Counted from the stretch's first letter, positions 1 to 8,954 are shown. The stretch is DNA of 25,000 nucleotides from Chara braunii (GCA_003427395.1 BFEA01000465.1:895189-920188), one strand, 5' to 3'. The notes: generated by a model not told the origin, from the letters alone. Numbers and translations: made by a program.

Positions 1-220
1 AGGTGCCCTGAGGATCATAATCGCCTTTTTTTTTCCCCTTTCATACTTGTTCCTCGTCTTCCTTAGTTCGATGATAGCCCATTTCCCACCTTCCTTTATG
101 TGCTATTTAGCTTCCCTCAACTACATAATCCGCCCCGAGATCTGAACAATGCTATCACCATATAATAACTTAACCAATCCCCATGCATACAACCATTTAT
201 CTCCCTTTCGGTTTGCAATC
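1..220. other. Non-coding flank, no gene seen
   Basis: No recognisable coding sequence. A run of nine T (26-34) lies near the left edge and would be an A-run on the minus strand. LINE-I homology on the minus strand stops abruptly near 221, so this stretch may be a small insertion or the flank of a 3'-truncated LINE. The window edge prevents a decision. Confidence 0.4.
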
Positions 221-1441
221 TCATACCTTTTTCTGCCGCATGCTTTCTTTAAAATCTTTAAGAGGCGTGAGTAGATGGCGGCCCGCGTTGAGGTGCTTAG
301 GTCTCAACATTCGGTGCGTGGATTTCACAGTCAAGCTGTACAGGGTGACTTGTTGTGGGGGCAGCCGTGTCTGCCTTGGCAGGGGTTTCCACTGCCATTC
401 CAGTGGGTCTAAGGCCAGCTCATGGATGCCAGTTTGGGGCTGGAAGACCACACATTCCCCCTTTTCCTCCATGACCCTGACTTGGTATAGGACGTCCCAA
501 TCCACCCATTCAAAGGGGGATGGGCTGCCCTGCAGTCGGTTGGCACGAGAGATGATATAATATTTTATCAACGTCATACGTGGGTACATCAGATGGGCCC
601 GGCCCACCCATTCAGGTTTCCCTTTATCATCACCCAATCCCCTTCTCTCAAGGTCAGGCCCCGTCGTAGAATTTCATGCCAAGCTAAAAGCATTGGTTCA
701 ATAATGTCCTCAACATGTTTTTCAATATGGTGATAGTACCGTAGTGACCCCTGCAGCTGGTTCGATGTCTTCCAGTCCTTCAAGTTCTTCTCACCATCCC
801 ACAGGTCCCCTACACATAGGATCCCTCTCCTGACCCAACTTCGCCATGGTGCAACAATGTTGTTCCTTATGCATCCGTGGGCATCCGTGAGCAGTCGGTT
901 CCCAAAGAGGGGCTGTTTGTAAATTTCTTCCCATCGGTTTGGGTGGCGTTTGTCTGGGAGTGGTAGCTTACGCTTGTTCTTCAATAAAGATGGCCAAAAC
1001 CTGTCTGGTTGCTGGTCACTGCCCACCTCTCCATGCTGTGTGCCACAATGCATGGGCGGGAGTTGTCTTGGAATCGTCCAGAACCTGTCCTCTAACCATA
1101 GTATTGGATGGATTCCGGGAAGGGTTTTGGGCGCCATTCGGGCCAGATGTTCCAAAGCCACAACCGCCCGTAGGCTATTGGGGCACAAAAGCAGTTGCGT
1201 AATCCATTGTAGCCGCAATGCTTGAACCCGAGTTGATGGGTCAATCAGCCCCAATCCTCCCCCTACTTTCGGTTGTACAAGCGAGTCCCATGCTACGCGG
1301 CTAATCACCTTGTCCTTATCGCAGTCTCCTCGCCAGAGGAAAACCGCCACCTTAGCCTTGAGCTTTCTCATTGCAGTCTTACTTAGGGGCCAAAGTAGGG
1401 ACTTGGACCATAATGATGCAAATACCACGTTATTGTCTACC
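221..1441 (-). pseudogene. LINE-I ORF2, post-RT half (decayed)
   Basis: Continues LINE-I after the insertion. From 1441 down: NNVVFASLWSK, FLWRGDCDKDKVISRVAWD, GGGLGLIDPS, ALEHLARMAP, EDRFWTIPRQLPP, RWEEIYKQPLFGN, GILCVGDLWD, and LREGDWVMIKG (1443-589). A shifted frame (637-221) then reads VRVMEEKGECVVFQP, ELALDPLEWQWKPL, LTVKSTHRMLR and PKHLNAGRHLLTPLKDF. Every block has a counterpart in LINE-V (22841-23900). There is one frameshift near 600-637. About 14 residues present in LINE-V are missing between HRMLR and PKHLN. Similarity ends at about 221, just before the zinc knuckle would begin. Confidence 0.87.
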
Positions 1442-1492
1442 ACGTGCCGTGTGGGAGCAATAAAACTAAGTATATGTGCGCGCGCGCGTGAG

Positions 1493-1496
<4 letters not shown>

Positions 1497-1574
<78 letters not shown>
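1497..1574. repeat. (AG)39 microsatellite
   Basis: A 78-bp uninterrupted AG dinucleotide tract, preceded by a short alternating CG stretch (1478-1488). The tract abuts the hairpin that starts at 1575. Arg-Glu-rich translations across it are artefacts. Confidence 0.98.
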
Positions 1575-1577
<3 letters not shown>

Positions 1578-1631
1578 AACTGCGAAATAGATCACGGCCG
1601 CAATTTAACCGTGATGTATTTCGTAGTTGAA
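1575..1631. repeat. Long inverted repeat (23-bp arms, 11-bp loop)
   Basis: Arms 1575-1597 and 1609-1631 are reverse complements at 21 of 23 positions, around loop 1598-1608. It starts at the base after the (AG)39 tract. It could be a terminus of a nested foldback or MITE-like element, or a structured RNA. No protein context. Confidence 0.85.
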
Positions 1632-1950
1632 ATGAGTTTTGTTAATTTATTTAATATTTTTCTTGGAAAGATCGCAACAAAATTTACAAGCACTCAAATT
1701 TTCATATATTTTCACCCATTCTTCTGAGCGCGAAAAATCACTGAAGTTGGAGTACTTTTTTCGTTGGCCCACACATAGATGAGTGACAAAAATGGAAATG
1801 TGCGAAATCCGCGTGGCGATTATTTCACGGTCTTAACATGCAACCAAATTTTTATGCCAAATAGGCGCGGTGGTTATTTTGCGGTCTTAATGAAGTTTTA
1901 AAAAAAAAATTGATATTTTGTTTGGAAAGACCACGACCTAATTTATAGAT
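1591..1950. repeat. Diverged tandem units inside the insertion
   Basis: Two similar blocks lie about 260 bp apart. Both carry a GCGG/CACGG...ATTT core followed by a cttggaaaga or tttggaaaga motif (1662-1680 and 1920-1940). A shorter echo, cggtcttaa, occurs at 1829-1837 and 1882-1890. The units are strongly diverged. No coding potential is seen. Confidence 0.45.
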
Positions 1951-1952
1951 TC

Positions 1953-1992
1953 CTAGGCTACCAGAGTGGCCCGGGGTCACTTGCACGGCCGG

Positions 1993-2063
<71 letters not shown>

Positions 2064-2259
2064 TTTTTATTTTATATTTTGTAAAAAATTTTGATGTGAC
2101 ATTGAAGCAAAAGTTCTTCCATTTAGTTATCTGCATAACATAGTTTTTTTTCGGATTTTTTGGAGGTTTTTTTTTTTTTTTTTTTTTTTTGCTGGGACCT
2201 TCTTTGGTCCTTGCATGGGCTGGCCACCGGGGACTCGGGCGGTTGGGCTGGTAGCCTAG
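1953..2259. repeat. Inverted pair of short retroposon-like units around a (TA)n tract
   Basis: ctaggctaccag (1953-1964) recurs inverted at 2248-2259. On the plus strand the first copy leads into a (TA)n tract (1997-2055) and T-run. On the minus strand the second copy leads through a ggacc...ggtcc hairpin to an A-run (the T-run at 2167-2190). Each looks like a small element ending in A- or TA-rich sequence, inserted in opposite directions. This is inference from the inverted 12-mer and the tails. Confidence 0.4.
1997..2055. repeat. (TA)n microsatellite
   Basis: About 59 bp of uninterrupted alternating A/T followed by a T-run to about 2068. Confidence 0.97.
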
Positions 2260-2624
2260 ATAGATTTTCAAATTTTCAGATTTTTCTGTGAATTCCAACG
2301 AGCACAAAAATTTGCTAAAGTTGCCTCTTGCAAATTGCGGGACTGGCCTCACCTGTACCCTCTGCCTTGGATAGCCTGAACGTGGGACTCCAGACAACTC
2401 GTCCCCTTCTCACTTCTTTTTGGATCCGAAGACCGGTCCTTCCTTTTTCCAAAAGTCCCGGTTCTACCAGAGCTAGCTGTAGGTAGTCCGCAATTTCGCT
2501 AAGGAATGGTCCCCCAAAGTTTTTTGCCCCCTATGAACCCACTTTGCGTCCTGGTCGTCCTCCGCCGAAAATGCGACACCTTGACACAGACGGCGCCCAC
2601 TATACCGCAGCCTTAGGGGTGCGA

Positions 2625-4010
2625 ATTGACTACCAGGACCCTACCAAAGAGGGAGGCGGGTTTGTCTTTTCAGGCTGTTAACTTAGCTAAGGCCGACACA
2701 CTCACCCACTCATCGTTTGCTGTCGGGCAGCTTGCGAGTGTCATGGAGACACCCAAAAGCCTCAGTGGGGCTTCGAAGGGTAGCCATTTGATGGAGGGGT
2801 TCTTCGGCGGCCGTTCCCCTTGGTAGTGTATCCACCATCCTTGTCTTTTGCTACCCCAGTTAACCATCATATCCGATACTTCAGCGAATATGTGCATCAT
2901 CTGCCAGATTTCTTCCAAGTTCTGGTGGGTAGCTTCCACCATTACCGTAAGGTTGTCAACAAACAATGAGCACACCGAGACCGCTTGCTCTGGAATGCTG
3001 GCAATCTTAATCCTAGTAATGTCCTAATTGGTCCGCATGTTCGCTGCCAAGGCCTCAATGATGATCAGAAAGAGGAAAGGGGCGATCATGTCCCTTTGCC
3101 GTACGACCACTCTAGTTGTATGGCCGATGCTAGAGAGCCGTTGACTTGGACCCTAGTTGTTGCATTTGGGTGGAGGATCTGCACCCATCTTCTAAAGTCG
3201 GGCCCGAAATTCATTATTTTTAGACTCTTCTCTAGAAACACCCAATCTACATGATCATAAGCTTTTTCGAAGTTTATGAAGACGAGGGCTGCATTTTTCT
3301 TCGAGTGTCAGGTTAGCTGTAACATTTCATGTACCAATAAAATGTTTTCCTGTATGTTCCTGCCCTGTATGAAGCCTGTTTGGTCCGGGTGGATTATGTC
3401 CTCCATCAGAGGAATCATCTGGTTGGCCAAGGCCTTAGCCAATATTTTGTAGACCACTATAAGGAGGGTGATCGGTCGATAATTCCTGATATCCATTTTA
3501 TCCCCTTTTTGTATAGCAAGGACAACACTCCCTACCCCACCATCTCCCCCATTTCCCCGGTGCGCCACACTTCCTCGTAGAAGTGCATGACATCGTTGCT
3601 CATGAAATCCCATGCGGCTTCCCAGAACTCTTTGGGGAGCCCGTCAATTCCGAACATTTTTTCTTCTTCCATTTGCAGGAGGGCTGCCCAAATTCCTGTT
3701 GGGAGAGAGGCACCTCCAAGAGCTCTCGTTGTTCCCTTGTCAGCTTCTTATCCACTGGCTCCAAAAATTCCTTTATTCTCCTATGGTGGGCTTCACTCCC
3801 ATTATCCTGTACGTGGGTTGAGAAGAGGTCCTTGAAAAAATATCGTGTAATTTTAGTGCATCTTGCAGTGGTTAACGCTGGCGCCGCCTCTCCCGCATTG
3901 GGGTCGTGTAGTGCGTCAAACATGGTGCGTCTAGCTTGTGCTTTTGCGAGACCGAAAAAATGTGCAAAGCTTCACCAAAAGTTTTTTGACCTCCTTCAAT
4001 CATGGAGTGC
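2625..4010 (-). pseudogene. LINE-I ORF2, reverse-transcriptase half (decayed)
   Basis: The product would be the reverse transcriptase that copies the element RNA at a nicked chromosomal site. Reading down the minus strand: a pre-RT segment (about 4010-3600) with FGLAKAQARRTMFDALHD and TKITRYFFKDLFST; RT fingers (3613-3308) with NYRPITLL, YKILAKALANQ and QTGFIQGRNIQENILL; motif A at 3269-3280 reading FINFEKAYDHVDW; motif C at 2952-2963 reading FVDN; then VNWGSKRQGWWIHYQG. Both catalytic motifs are damaged: motif A has Asn where Asp is expected, and motif C is FVDN instead of FADD. A stop at about 3300 separates the fingers from motif A, and other frame changes are present. The upstream limit near 4010 is where similarity to LINE-III at about 12620 fades. 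Family assignment is firm. Non-function is inferred from the lost residues and stops. Confidence 0.88.
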
Positions 4011-4991
4011 CTGGGGCCCCGAACAGGCTGGATCCTAACAGGGTCTGCGATGGGTTCGGCTGCCCCCCCTCTCCTGCCAGTGTTGGGTGCCCTTTTCCTT
4101 CTTGTATGCCCTTGCCTTCGGCTCTGCGCGGTTATTGTGTGCTGCTACTTTTTGCTGTTTTTTTCGCGCCTGGGAGACGCATCGGGGCTGAATTTTGGTT
4201 TCAGACGCTTCTGGACTCATTTTGGATTCAATGCATCGCTTGTGTTTTTTGTTTTTTTTTCCCGCCTCTGGGCCTTGCCTGTGTTACTAACCTGGTAATG
4301 GGACCCTTGTCAGATCGGACCAGACCTGATCCCGAGTCCTGGGTTTTCCCGCTAGGTCCTTGGCAGTTGAGAGGTGCTGTAACGTGACTATGTTACAGCG
4401 TGCATATTACTTCGGGCAGTGAACCTGCCTCTCACTTTTGCAAAGTGCATTGCTCCCGTCGCCGCCAGTGGTGCTGCGACTCTTCCAGCTGTCGTGTTCA
4501 TATGACAGCTCGATCCTTGTGCTAGTCTGCCATCGCCGCTTCTAGCCACTCTTCGCTGGTTCCAGCCTCCAGGTGCTACGGCTGTGCCACTGCTCCTGCT
4601 GGCTGCCCTCGACGGAGCGGTTTGGTGTTTGGCTGTGCCGTCCGCCTGTGTTTTTGTGTGTTCTTCGTTGGCTATGGGTGCAAGCTGTAACTGTATCGGA
4701 TGTACTTCGAGCAGCAATGGCGATCGTCTGGAAGGCTGGGCTCTCTCGACTTCAGTTATCTTCTCCTACTGTGTGTTGGCCGCGATGCCTGCCATTGCCC
4801 GGTCTTTCCTTTCAGAGATCTACACTCGATCGGTGGCCGTGGTTGGATCAAGTGTGGTATTGGTTAGTATATATAGGTGGCAAGGCATGGGTACGGCCGC
4901 GTGGGTGGCAGGTTTGTGGATTGTGTACCACTTGGTTACTCTTTACAATCTGCCGGAAGTTTTCCCGGTTTTCGTTTGATTCTCTTGCGAC
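4011..4991. other. Non-coding interval, no gene seen
   Basis: Open frames occur on both strands, but they overlap one another, have no family resemblance and are biased to Leu/Cys/Ser, as expected of chance frames in CT/GT-rich DNA. A perfect 8-bp inverted repeat (gctgtaac 4376-4383, gttacagc 4392-4399) is the only local structure noted. Nothing else could be assigned. Confidence 0.5.
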
Positions 4992-5143
4992 TTTTTTTCT
5001 TTTTTTTTTTTTTCCCTTCTTTAACAAGAAATGACCCAAGTTGATGCTAGGGGTGCTGGTAGAATCAGGCACCTCTAGCACTCCCGGGTTCCCCCATCTA
5101 TTGGTGGGGGGCATCACCTGCTGGAAAACGGGTCCAGCGTCCC
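4992..5143 (-). mobile_element. S1 retroposon copy a
   Basis: Member of a small repeated family defined here. On the minus strand it begins gggacgctggacc, carries a 19-nt hairpin (5120-5138, stem GCTGGA/TCCAGC, 7-nt loop), then caggtg, an accaatagatgg block, a second hairpin (arms 5046-5056 and 5069-5079), and ends in an A-rich tail (T-rich 4992-5013 on the plus strand). Length and tail suit a SINE-like retroposon. No tRNA boxes were recognised and no convincing target-site duplication was found. Confidence 0.75.
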
Positions 5144-5241
5144 TATACATATGTTGAGAAGAAGACATGCTGTATGAATGTTCGATCTGCTTGTACAGAC
5201 TGGGGTATGGTATCCCCTGGGTTCCATCCTTCCGTGTATCT

Positions 5242-5564
5242 TATAGCCTTACACAGGCGTACTATGTAAGTGTAAGTGTAAGCAAGTGTAGGTTAGTGCG
5301 CAGTGAGCCATTACGATTGTCTATTGTGTGTATTCTGTATATTACAGCCTTGTGCAGGCATGGATGCTGTGAGTTGTGAGTTGCAGTAGTACAGCCTTAC
5401 GCAGGCGTACTATGTAAGTGTAAGCAAGTATAGGTTAGTGTGCAGTGAGCCGTTTCAATTGTCCATTGTGCGTAGGTTAGTGTGCAGTGAGCCGTTATGA
5501 TTGTCCATTGAATTGTGTATATTACAGCCTTGTGCAGGCATGGATGCTGTGAGTTGTGAGTTGA
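5242..5564. repeat. Tandem repeat, about 148-bp unit, two copies
   Basis: Unit 1 (5242-5389) and unit 2 (5390-5564) share acagcctta.gcaggcgtactatgtaagtg at the start, taggttagtg.gcagtgagcc in the middle and the gcaggcatggatgctgtgag block at the end. Unit 2 contains an extra internal duplication of the middle segment (5431-5470 and 5473-5510). The start and end blocks are themselves alike (acagcctt..gcaggc). No coding sense is seen. Confidence 0.88.
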
Positions 5565-6246
5565 GATTTGAGATTTGTAGGTTGTGAGTTGTGGGTAGGA
5601 GTACTTGTGAAGTCTTTATGTCATTTATGTCTGTGTATGACTGTTAGTGCGACTGTATAAAGGTGTAAGAGTATAGATTGTGCTTTCCTATGTGAGAGGT
5701 CATGCATATGCAGTCACATTCTGTATATAGTGCAGATTTGTAAGTTGTGGTTTGTGAGTTGCAGTAGATATGCGCGCAATGTGTATATGCGTATCAGTGT
5801 AGGGGGGTGACTTGTGAGTGTGTTTCCTGAGATCCCCCACCAACAAGTCCTCAAGTTACCCCCATGTGCCTGTGTCTTTTGTCTTTTGTGGGCGAGGAAA
5901 AGTGCTGGATGTGCAGTTGAATAATCTTCCCACAATTTCACTGTGCGTTGTCTTGTCTGTGATGCCCTCAAGCGTGCGTAATGGAATGTTTGCCTGAGTG
6001 CATCCTTCTTCTCCATTCTCATGCTGACAGCTGTTTTGCCTAGCAGCTTAATCGACACTGCTGACCGAAGTCTTTTTTTTTTTTTTTTTTTTCCCAGCCC
6101 CATTGTGGTGACAGAAGTCTCTTTTCTTCCAGAGAAGGTGCCAGTTACTGTTTGTACTTGTTGTCTCGACCTCCGCAATTGGATCTTTTGTGATCTGATG
6201 GTTGGGAAGTACTCCCCCTTGGGTTCCGGATATGAGGTCTCTATTT
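5565..6246. other. Non-coding interval with a T-run
   Basis: TG-rich sequence without a credible gene. It contains a T-run at 6072-6092. A minus-strand open frame over 5714-6178 is driven by low-complexity sequence and a poly-Lys stretch opposite the T-run, and was not taken as real. Confidence 0.45.
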
Positions 6247-6416
6247 CTTTTCTTTCTTTTTTTTTTTTGTCTTTTTTTTTTTTTTAAGAAAACATGGGTG
6301 CTGGGTGTAGAAGGGGTGCTGGTAAGAGCAGACACCCCTTCTGCTACGCCCACTATTGGATGGCTCCATTTCATTGGTGGGGAGCTGCACTTGCTGGAAA
6401 CTGGGTCCAGCATCCC
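6247..6416 (-). mobile_element. S1 retroposon copy b
   Basis: Minus-strand copy of S1. It has the terminal hairpin at 6393-6411 (GCTGGA, 7-nt loop, TCCAGC), the caatgaaatgg block, then a second hairpin with perfect 10-bp arms (6309-6318 and 6333-6342), and an A-rich tail opposite the T-runs 6247-6285. The order of parts matches copy a, although the sequence of the second hairpin differs. Confidence 0.75.
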
Positions 6417-6635
6417 TTAACATCATTAAAACTGAGCCAAATTTTCAACTTTTAAGGGCACATCCTGTACTATCCCCATGCCCATCAGTTGAGCCTCTTG
6501 TAAGCTAAGATTTCAGTCATCATAAGCCTCCGGTGAGGAATCCTAGCATAGTTCCCTAGCGGGACGCAGCGCCAGGGTGTCACCGGGTTCAGAAGCAGGT
6601 CAAGGATGCTAGTTTTGCACAAAATCTGCTCTTTG
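6417..6635. other. Non-coding spacer
   Basis: No gene, RNA or repeat recognised between S1 copy b and the tandem array at 6636. Confidence 0.4.
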
Positions 6636-6790
6636 TATGCAGTCTAACCAATGTCCCATATCTGTTGTCCACTTGTCCTCATACCGAATGTAACCACTGT
6701 GTGCTATCTAACCGGTGTCCCATGTCTGTTGATCTCTTGTCCCCAACCGGATGTAGCACCAACCCGTGTCTGTTGTTGCTCTTATCCTCA
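6636..6790. repeat. Tandem repeat, about 55-64-bp unit, about three copies
   Basis: tctaaccaatgtcccat (6643) recurs as tctaaccggtgtcccat (6707), each followed by tctgttg...cttgtcc and an accgaatgta or accggatgta block. A third, weaker copy (accaacccgtgtctgttg) starts near 6761. The array overlaps the 3' end of LINE-II on the opposite strand and may lie in its 3' tail. Confidence 0.65.
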
Positions 6791-8166
6791 TGATCTCTTG
6801 TCTTGAAGCTGCCCAGTTGCCCCCGTCGTCTGCAGCATCTGGAGAGACAGCGGGATGATTGAGGGTATGGGGGCAGGAGAAGGTCGAGAAGGGATGATGA
6901 TGGGGGTAGCAGGTGGGTAACGGGATAAGTTACTGCAAGAAGGGAGTGTGGGCCATTGTGCCATGGGGTTCTAAGGGATGAGGTCGGGAGGAACGGGGCT
7001 GCAAAGTCATCCAGAGGTCTTCTTTGCCAGACAGGCTCTCCTGCCCTCCAGTGTTTCAATTGTATGTTGAGGTCGTCTTGAAGTTCAAAGAAGACATGGT
7101 GAGGATTCTGCCAGATCAGGCAAAATGACTCCCGAATAGCCTCCTTGAGAATGGCGTCTTTTTCATCGTGATACTCCTGTTTCATGGTCTTCCAGGCATT
7201 TTGAGTACAGGATCTGATTTCTTCTTCTACCTCCTGTTGTGCTCTCTGCAGACCGAATTGGTGATCTTTTCTCTCAAAGGAGCACCTAGCTCTCCAGGCT
7301 TGCATGAGGACATGTAACCTCATATATGAGAAGAGGTTAGTAGCGAATGGAGTCCAGTGTGCAAGCAACTGTTGGTCTTTGCCCAGGAGGATGACAGCCA
7401 GGTCCCACGGGATGTGCAAGTTCGTAGCGAATGGAACGGTGCATCCCACCACCTCTATATTTGGGCAGCCATCGGCACGCCAGCAGGCAATGTTCAAGAG
7501 CTGCCCTGGCAGGCTGTGTTGCCCTGCCACAGAAGGTGCAGATGGGGGATAATAGTCCTTTTTGCTCGAGGTTTGTTCTTGATACAAGCCAATCGGGGGT
7601 GGGGAGACAATGGTGTAAGATTTGCCATTGTAGGGACCTGAGGTTTGTGGGCGCTAGTTTGGCATACTTGGTCCAGGGGAGGCTGTGCAGCAGCAATGGG
7701 TTCAGTGGTGAATCTCGCTCCCATCTTTGTGAGATCGTTTGTCCAATCTATTGATGGGGCCGAGTTGTTGTGTACCCCTCTTTGACTGTGTAGTCCCAGA
7801 TGTGCAAGGTTTGTTGGCCCGTCCATTCCCATTCATCCGGGTCAAAGGGGAGTTGAGCAATGGGCGTGGCCGACTCGTATGCCTGAAGGCCTTTGTCCTG
7901 GTCGCCCACCACTCTCACATTCATCAGGCCCACCCACGGTTCTGTGGTATCCAAATACTCATCCCGGACCAAGCGAGAGAGTCGCATTCCTGGGGTGCGC
8001 AGGCCAAAAGCTTCCAGTTTGCACCTCCCACTGTCCATGTTGCGCACCCTGTAGACATTCTCCGACCTGGGGAGGTCTACATATCTAACCACCCAGTCAT
8101 GTGGTCGAATCGTCGGGCCTGTTTTAAGGGTTTGCTGCCAAGCTAGAGGGAGGGCATCGATCAGTT
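6679..8166 (-). pseudogene. LINE-II ORF2 tail with zinc knuckle (decayed)
   Basis: From 8166 down: LIDALPLAWQQTLKTGPT, a GDWV-like HDWVVRY, VRVVGDQDKG, FDPDEWEWTGQQ and TVKEGY (to 7748), then in another frame (7696-7337) LRSLQWQILHHCLPTPDW, NLEQKGLLSPIC and a zinc-knuckle signature CTFC...EHCLLAC. A further frame change near 7450 leads into a Gln/Glu/Arg-rich helical C-terminal part (to 6679: LHVLMQAWRARCSFERK, QEVEEEIRSC) that matches the LINE-V C-terminus in pattern. In LINEs the zf-RVT region is thought to help bind template or target nucleic acid. At least two frame changes show decay. Confidence 0.83.
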
Positions 8167-8714
8167 TCTGGTTTGCTGGACTCTGGTAGTATCTTGCCTT
8201 TGTCCTTATCTGGGGCATTGGCGCTCAGAGATGGTAGAAATCGGACTGATGTCAACAAAGTTGCTCTGTTCTGTGCCCCTGGTTTGCCGATGCCAGAACG
8301 ACGCTGGCCGGAGTTGGGGTGTTGCCCTGTAACCTGCAAATAGCAGGAGTGTGAGGCCTTGTAGAGAGATCTGGGTGTTGATGAGGGAGGAAGGCAATTC
8401 AGTGGCGAATTGGGGGGGGCTGCGAGGCGGCGGGAAGAGTGCAGCAATGGGTGATGTTAGTTAGGATGATATTGTTTCTGGGTGACTTTGTTCTAGTGTA
8501 AGGAAGGCTAGGTGTTGCTCTAGGTTTTGGAGGCCAGAATATGGGGTATTGCATAATTTGTATTCATCATCAGCAGTAGAGTCAGTATCATTTTTATTAA
8601 TCAGAATCATTGTGTCTGGTACGGTGTCTCCGGGCAGACTGTGAGGACCCGGCCTCAATATTATCATTTGAAATATCAGCCTCGGGCATTGGGCCCTTTA
8701 ATTAAAAAAAAAAA
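8167..8714 (+). mobile_element. R retroposon copy 1 (548 bp, poly(A), 15-bp TSD)
   Basis: Inserted in LINE-II. The 15-mer gggcatcgatcagtt occurs at both ends (8152-8166 and 8715-8729), and the insert ends in an A-run (8704-8714) directly before the second copy: the signature of target-primed reverse transcription. Removing the insert restores the LINE-II frame (HQLIDALPLAWQQ). Its 3' end, gggcattgggccc (8684-8696) then tttaatt and poly(A), resembles the LINE-III end gggcactaggccc then gtttaaaa. No ORF with family resemblance is present, so it is non-autonomous. The segment 8344-8575 recurs at 17356-17580. Confidence 0.92.
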
Positions 8715-8954
8715 GGGCATCGATCAGTTGGTGGGCCTTCTCTTCGACATTCCTCGCATGCTTAAACTTGACCCTCAACCACTCCAGCGAGACCCATTTT
8801 TGTTCGACCGGGTCCCAGAGATCGCCTACTGTGTAGATTCCTTTTTTTGCCTAGATGAACCACGGTGAGATAGCTATGAGCATAAATGGGTTGTCGGCCT
8901 CATCTAAGATGAAGGGGTTACCGAACAGTGGCTGCCTCCATACGGATTGCCACC
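8715..8954 (-). pseudogene. LINE-II ORF2, segment 5' of retroposon R
   Basis: Minus-strand frame from 8954: WQSVWRQPLFGNPFIL, a stop after ISPWFI, then GIYTVGDLWDPVEQKW, EWLRVKFKHARN and AHQLIDA up to the R insertion. It matches RWEEVYRQPLFGN and ILRVGDLWD of LINE-V and the equivalents in LINE-I and LINE-III. The frame is continuous with the piece at 8166 once R is taken out. Confidence 0.85.

Larger units (their letters stand above)
1442..2624. mobile_element. 1.18-kb insertion within LINE-I, class unresolved
   Basis: This block interrupts the LINE-I reading frame. It is flanked by attgtctacc (1432-1441) and attgactacc (2625-2634), 9 of 10 identical, read as a target-site duplication. Removing it joins the two LINE halves in the same frame at a site where LINE-III is continuous. 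No transposase, no convincing terminal inverted repeat and no terminal poly(A) is visible. The interior is composite: a (GA)n tract, a strong hairpin, diverged tandem units, a (TA)n tract and T-runs. A Mutator-like element (9-11 bp duplications) would fit the duplication length, but nothing else confirms it. Confidence 0.7.
221..4010 (-). mobile_element. LINE-I: decayed non-LTR retrotransposon, split by an insertion
   Basis: A minus-strand ORF2 of a LINE is read from about 4010 down to 2625 (pre-RT and reverse transcriptase) and again from 1441 down to 221 (post-RT region). The two halves meet exactly at the point where LINE-III (at 11251-11300) reads without a break: the left half ends in GRVLVVN and the right half resumes with DNNVVFASL, against GRALAINNVVLASI in LINE-III. 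The element lacks the endonuclease at the 5' end. It stops before the zf-RVT zinc knuckle at the 3' end. Stops and frameshifts show it is dead. Confidence 0.88.
6679..8954 (-). mobile_element. LINE-II: decayed non-LTR retrotransposon, split by retroposon R
   Basis: Minus-strand ORF2 tail in two pieces, 8954-8715 and 8166-6679, separated by a poly(A) retroposon. It is more diverged from LINE-I/III/V than those are from one another, but keeps the same order of blocks: RQPLFGN, YTVGDLWD, LPLAWQQTLKTGPT, FDPDEWEW, zinc knuckle, C-terminal helical region. No reverse transcriptase remains. The 5' side abuts the T-run that ends LINE-III, so LINE-III may have landed in or beside LINE-II. Confidence 0.85.

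Noticed and set aside
1310-1727. Plus-strand open frames rich in Arg-Glu
   Set aside because: They are read straight through the (AG)39 microsatellite and opposite LINE-I; no family resemblance.
4388-4717. Minus-strand 109-residue frame as a possible LINE ORF1
   Set aside because: Ala/Ser/Arg-rich but no zinc knuckle or coiled coil, and its link to LINE-I is not supported by any similar segment near LINE-III.
3938-5034. Overlapping plus-strand frames of 98-153 residues, some hydrophobic
   Set aside because: Three frames overlap, all Leu/Cys/Phe-biased from CT-rich DNA, with no motif, no splice-like structure and a poly-T end. Judged chance.
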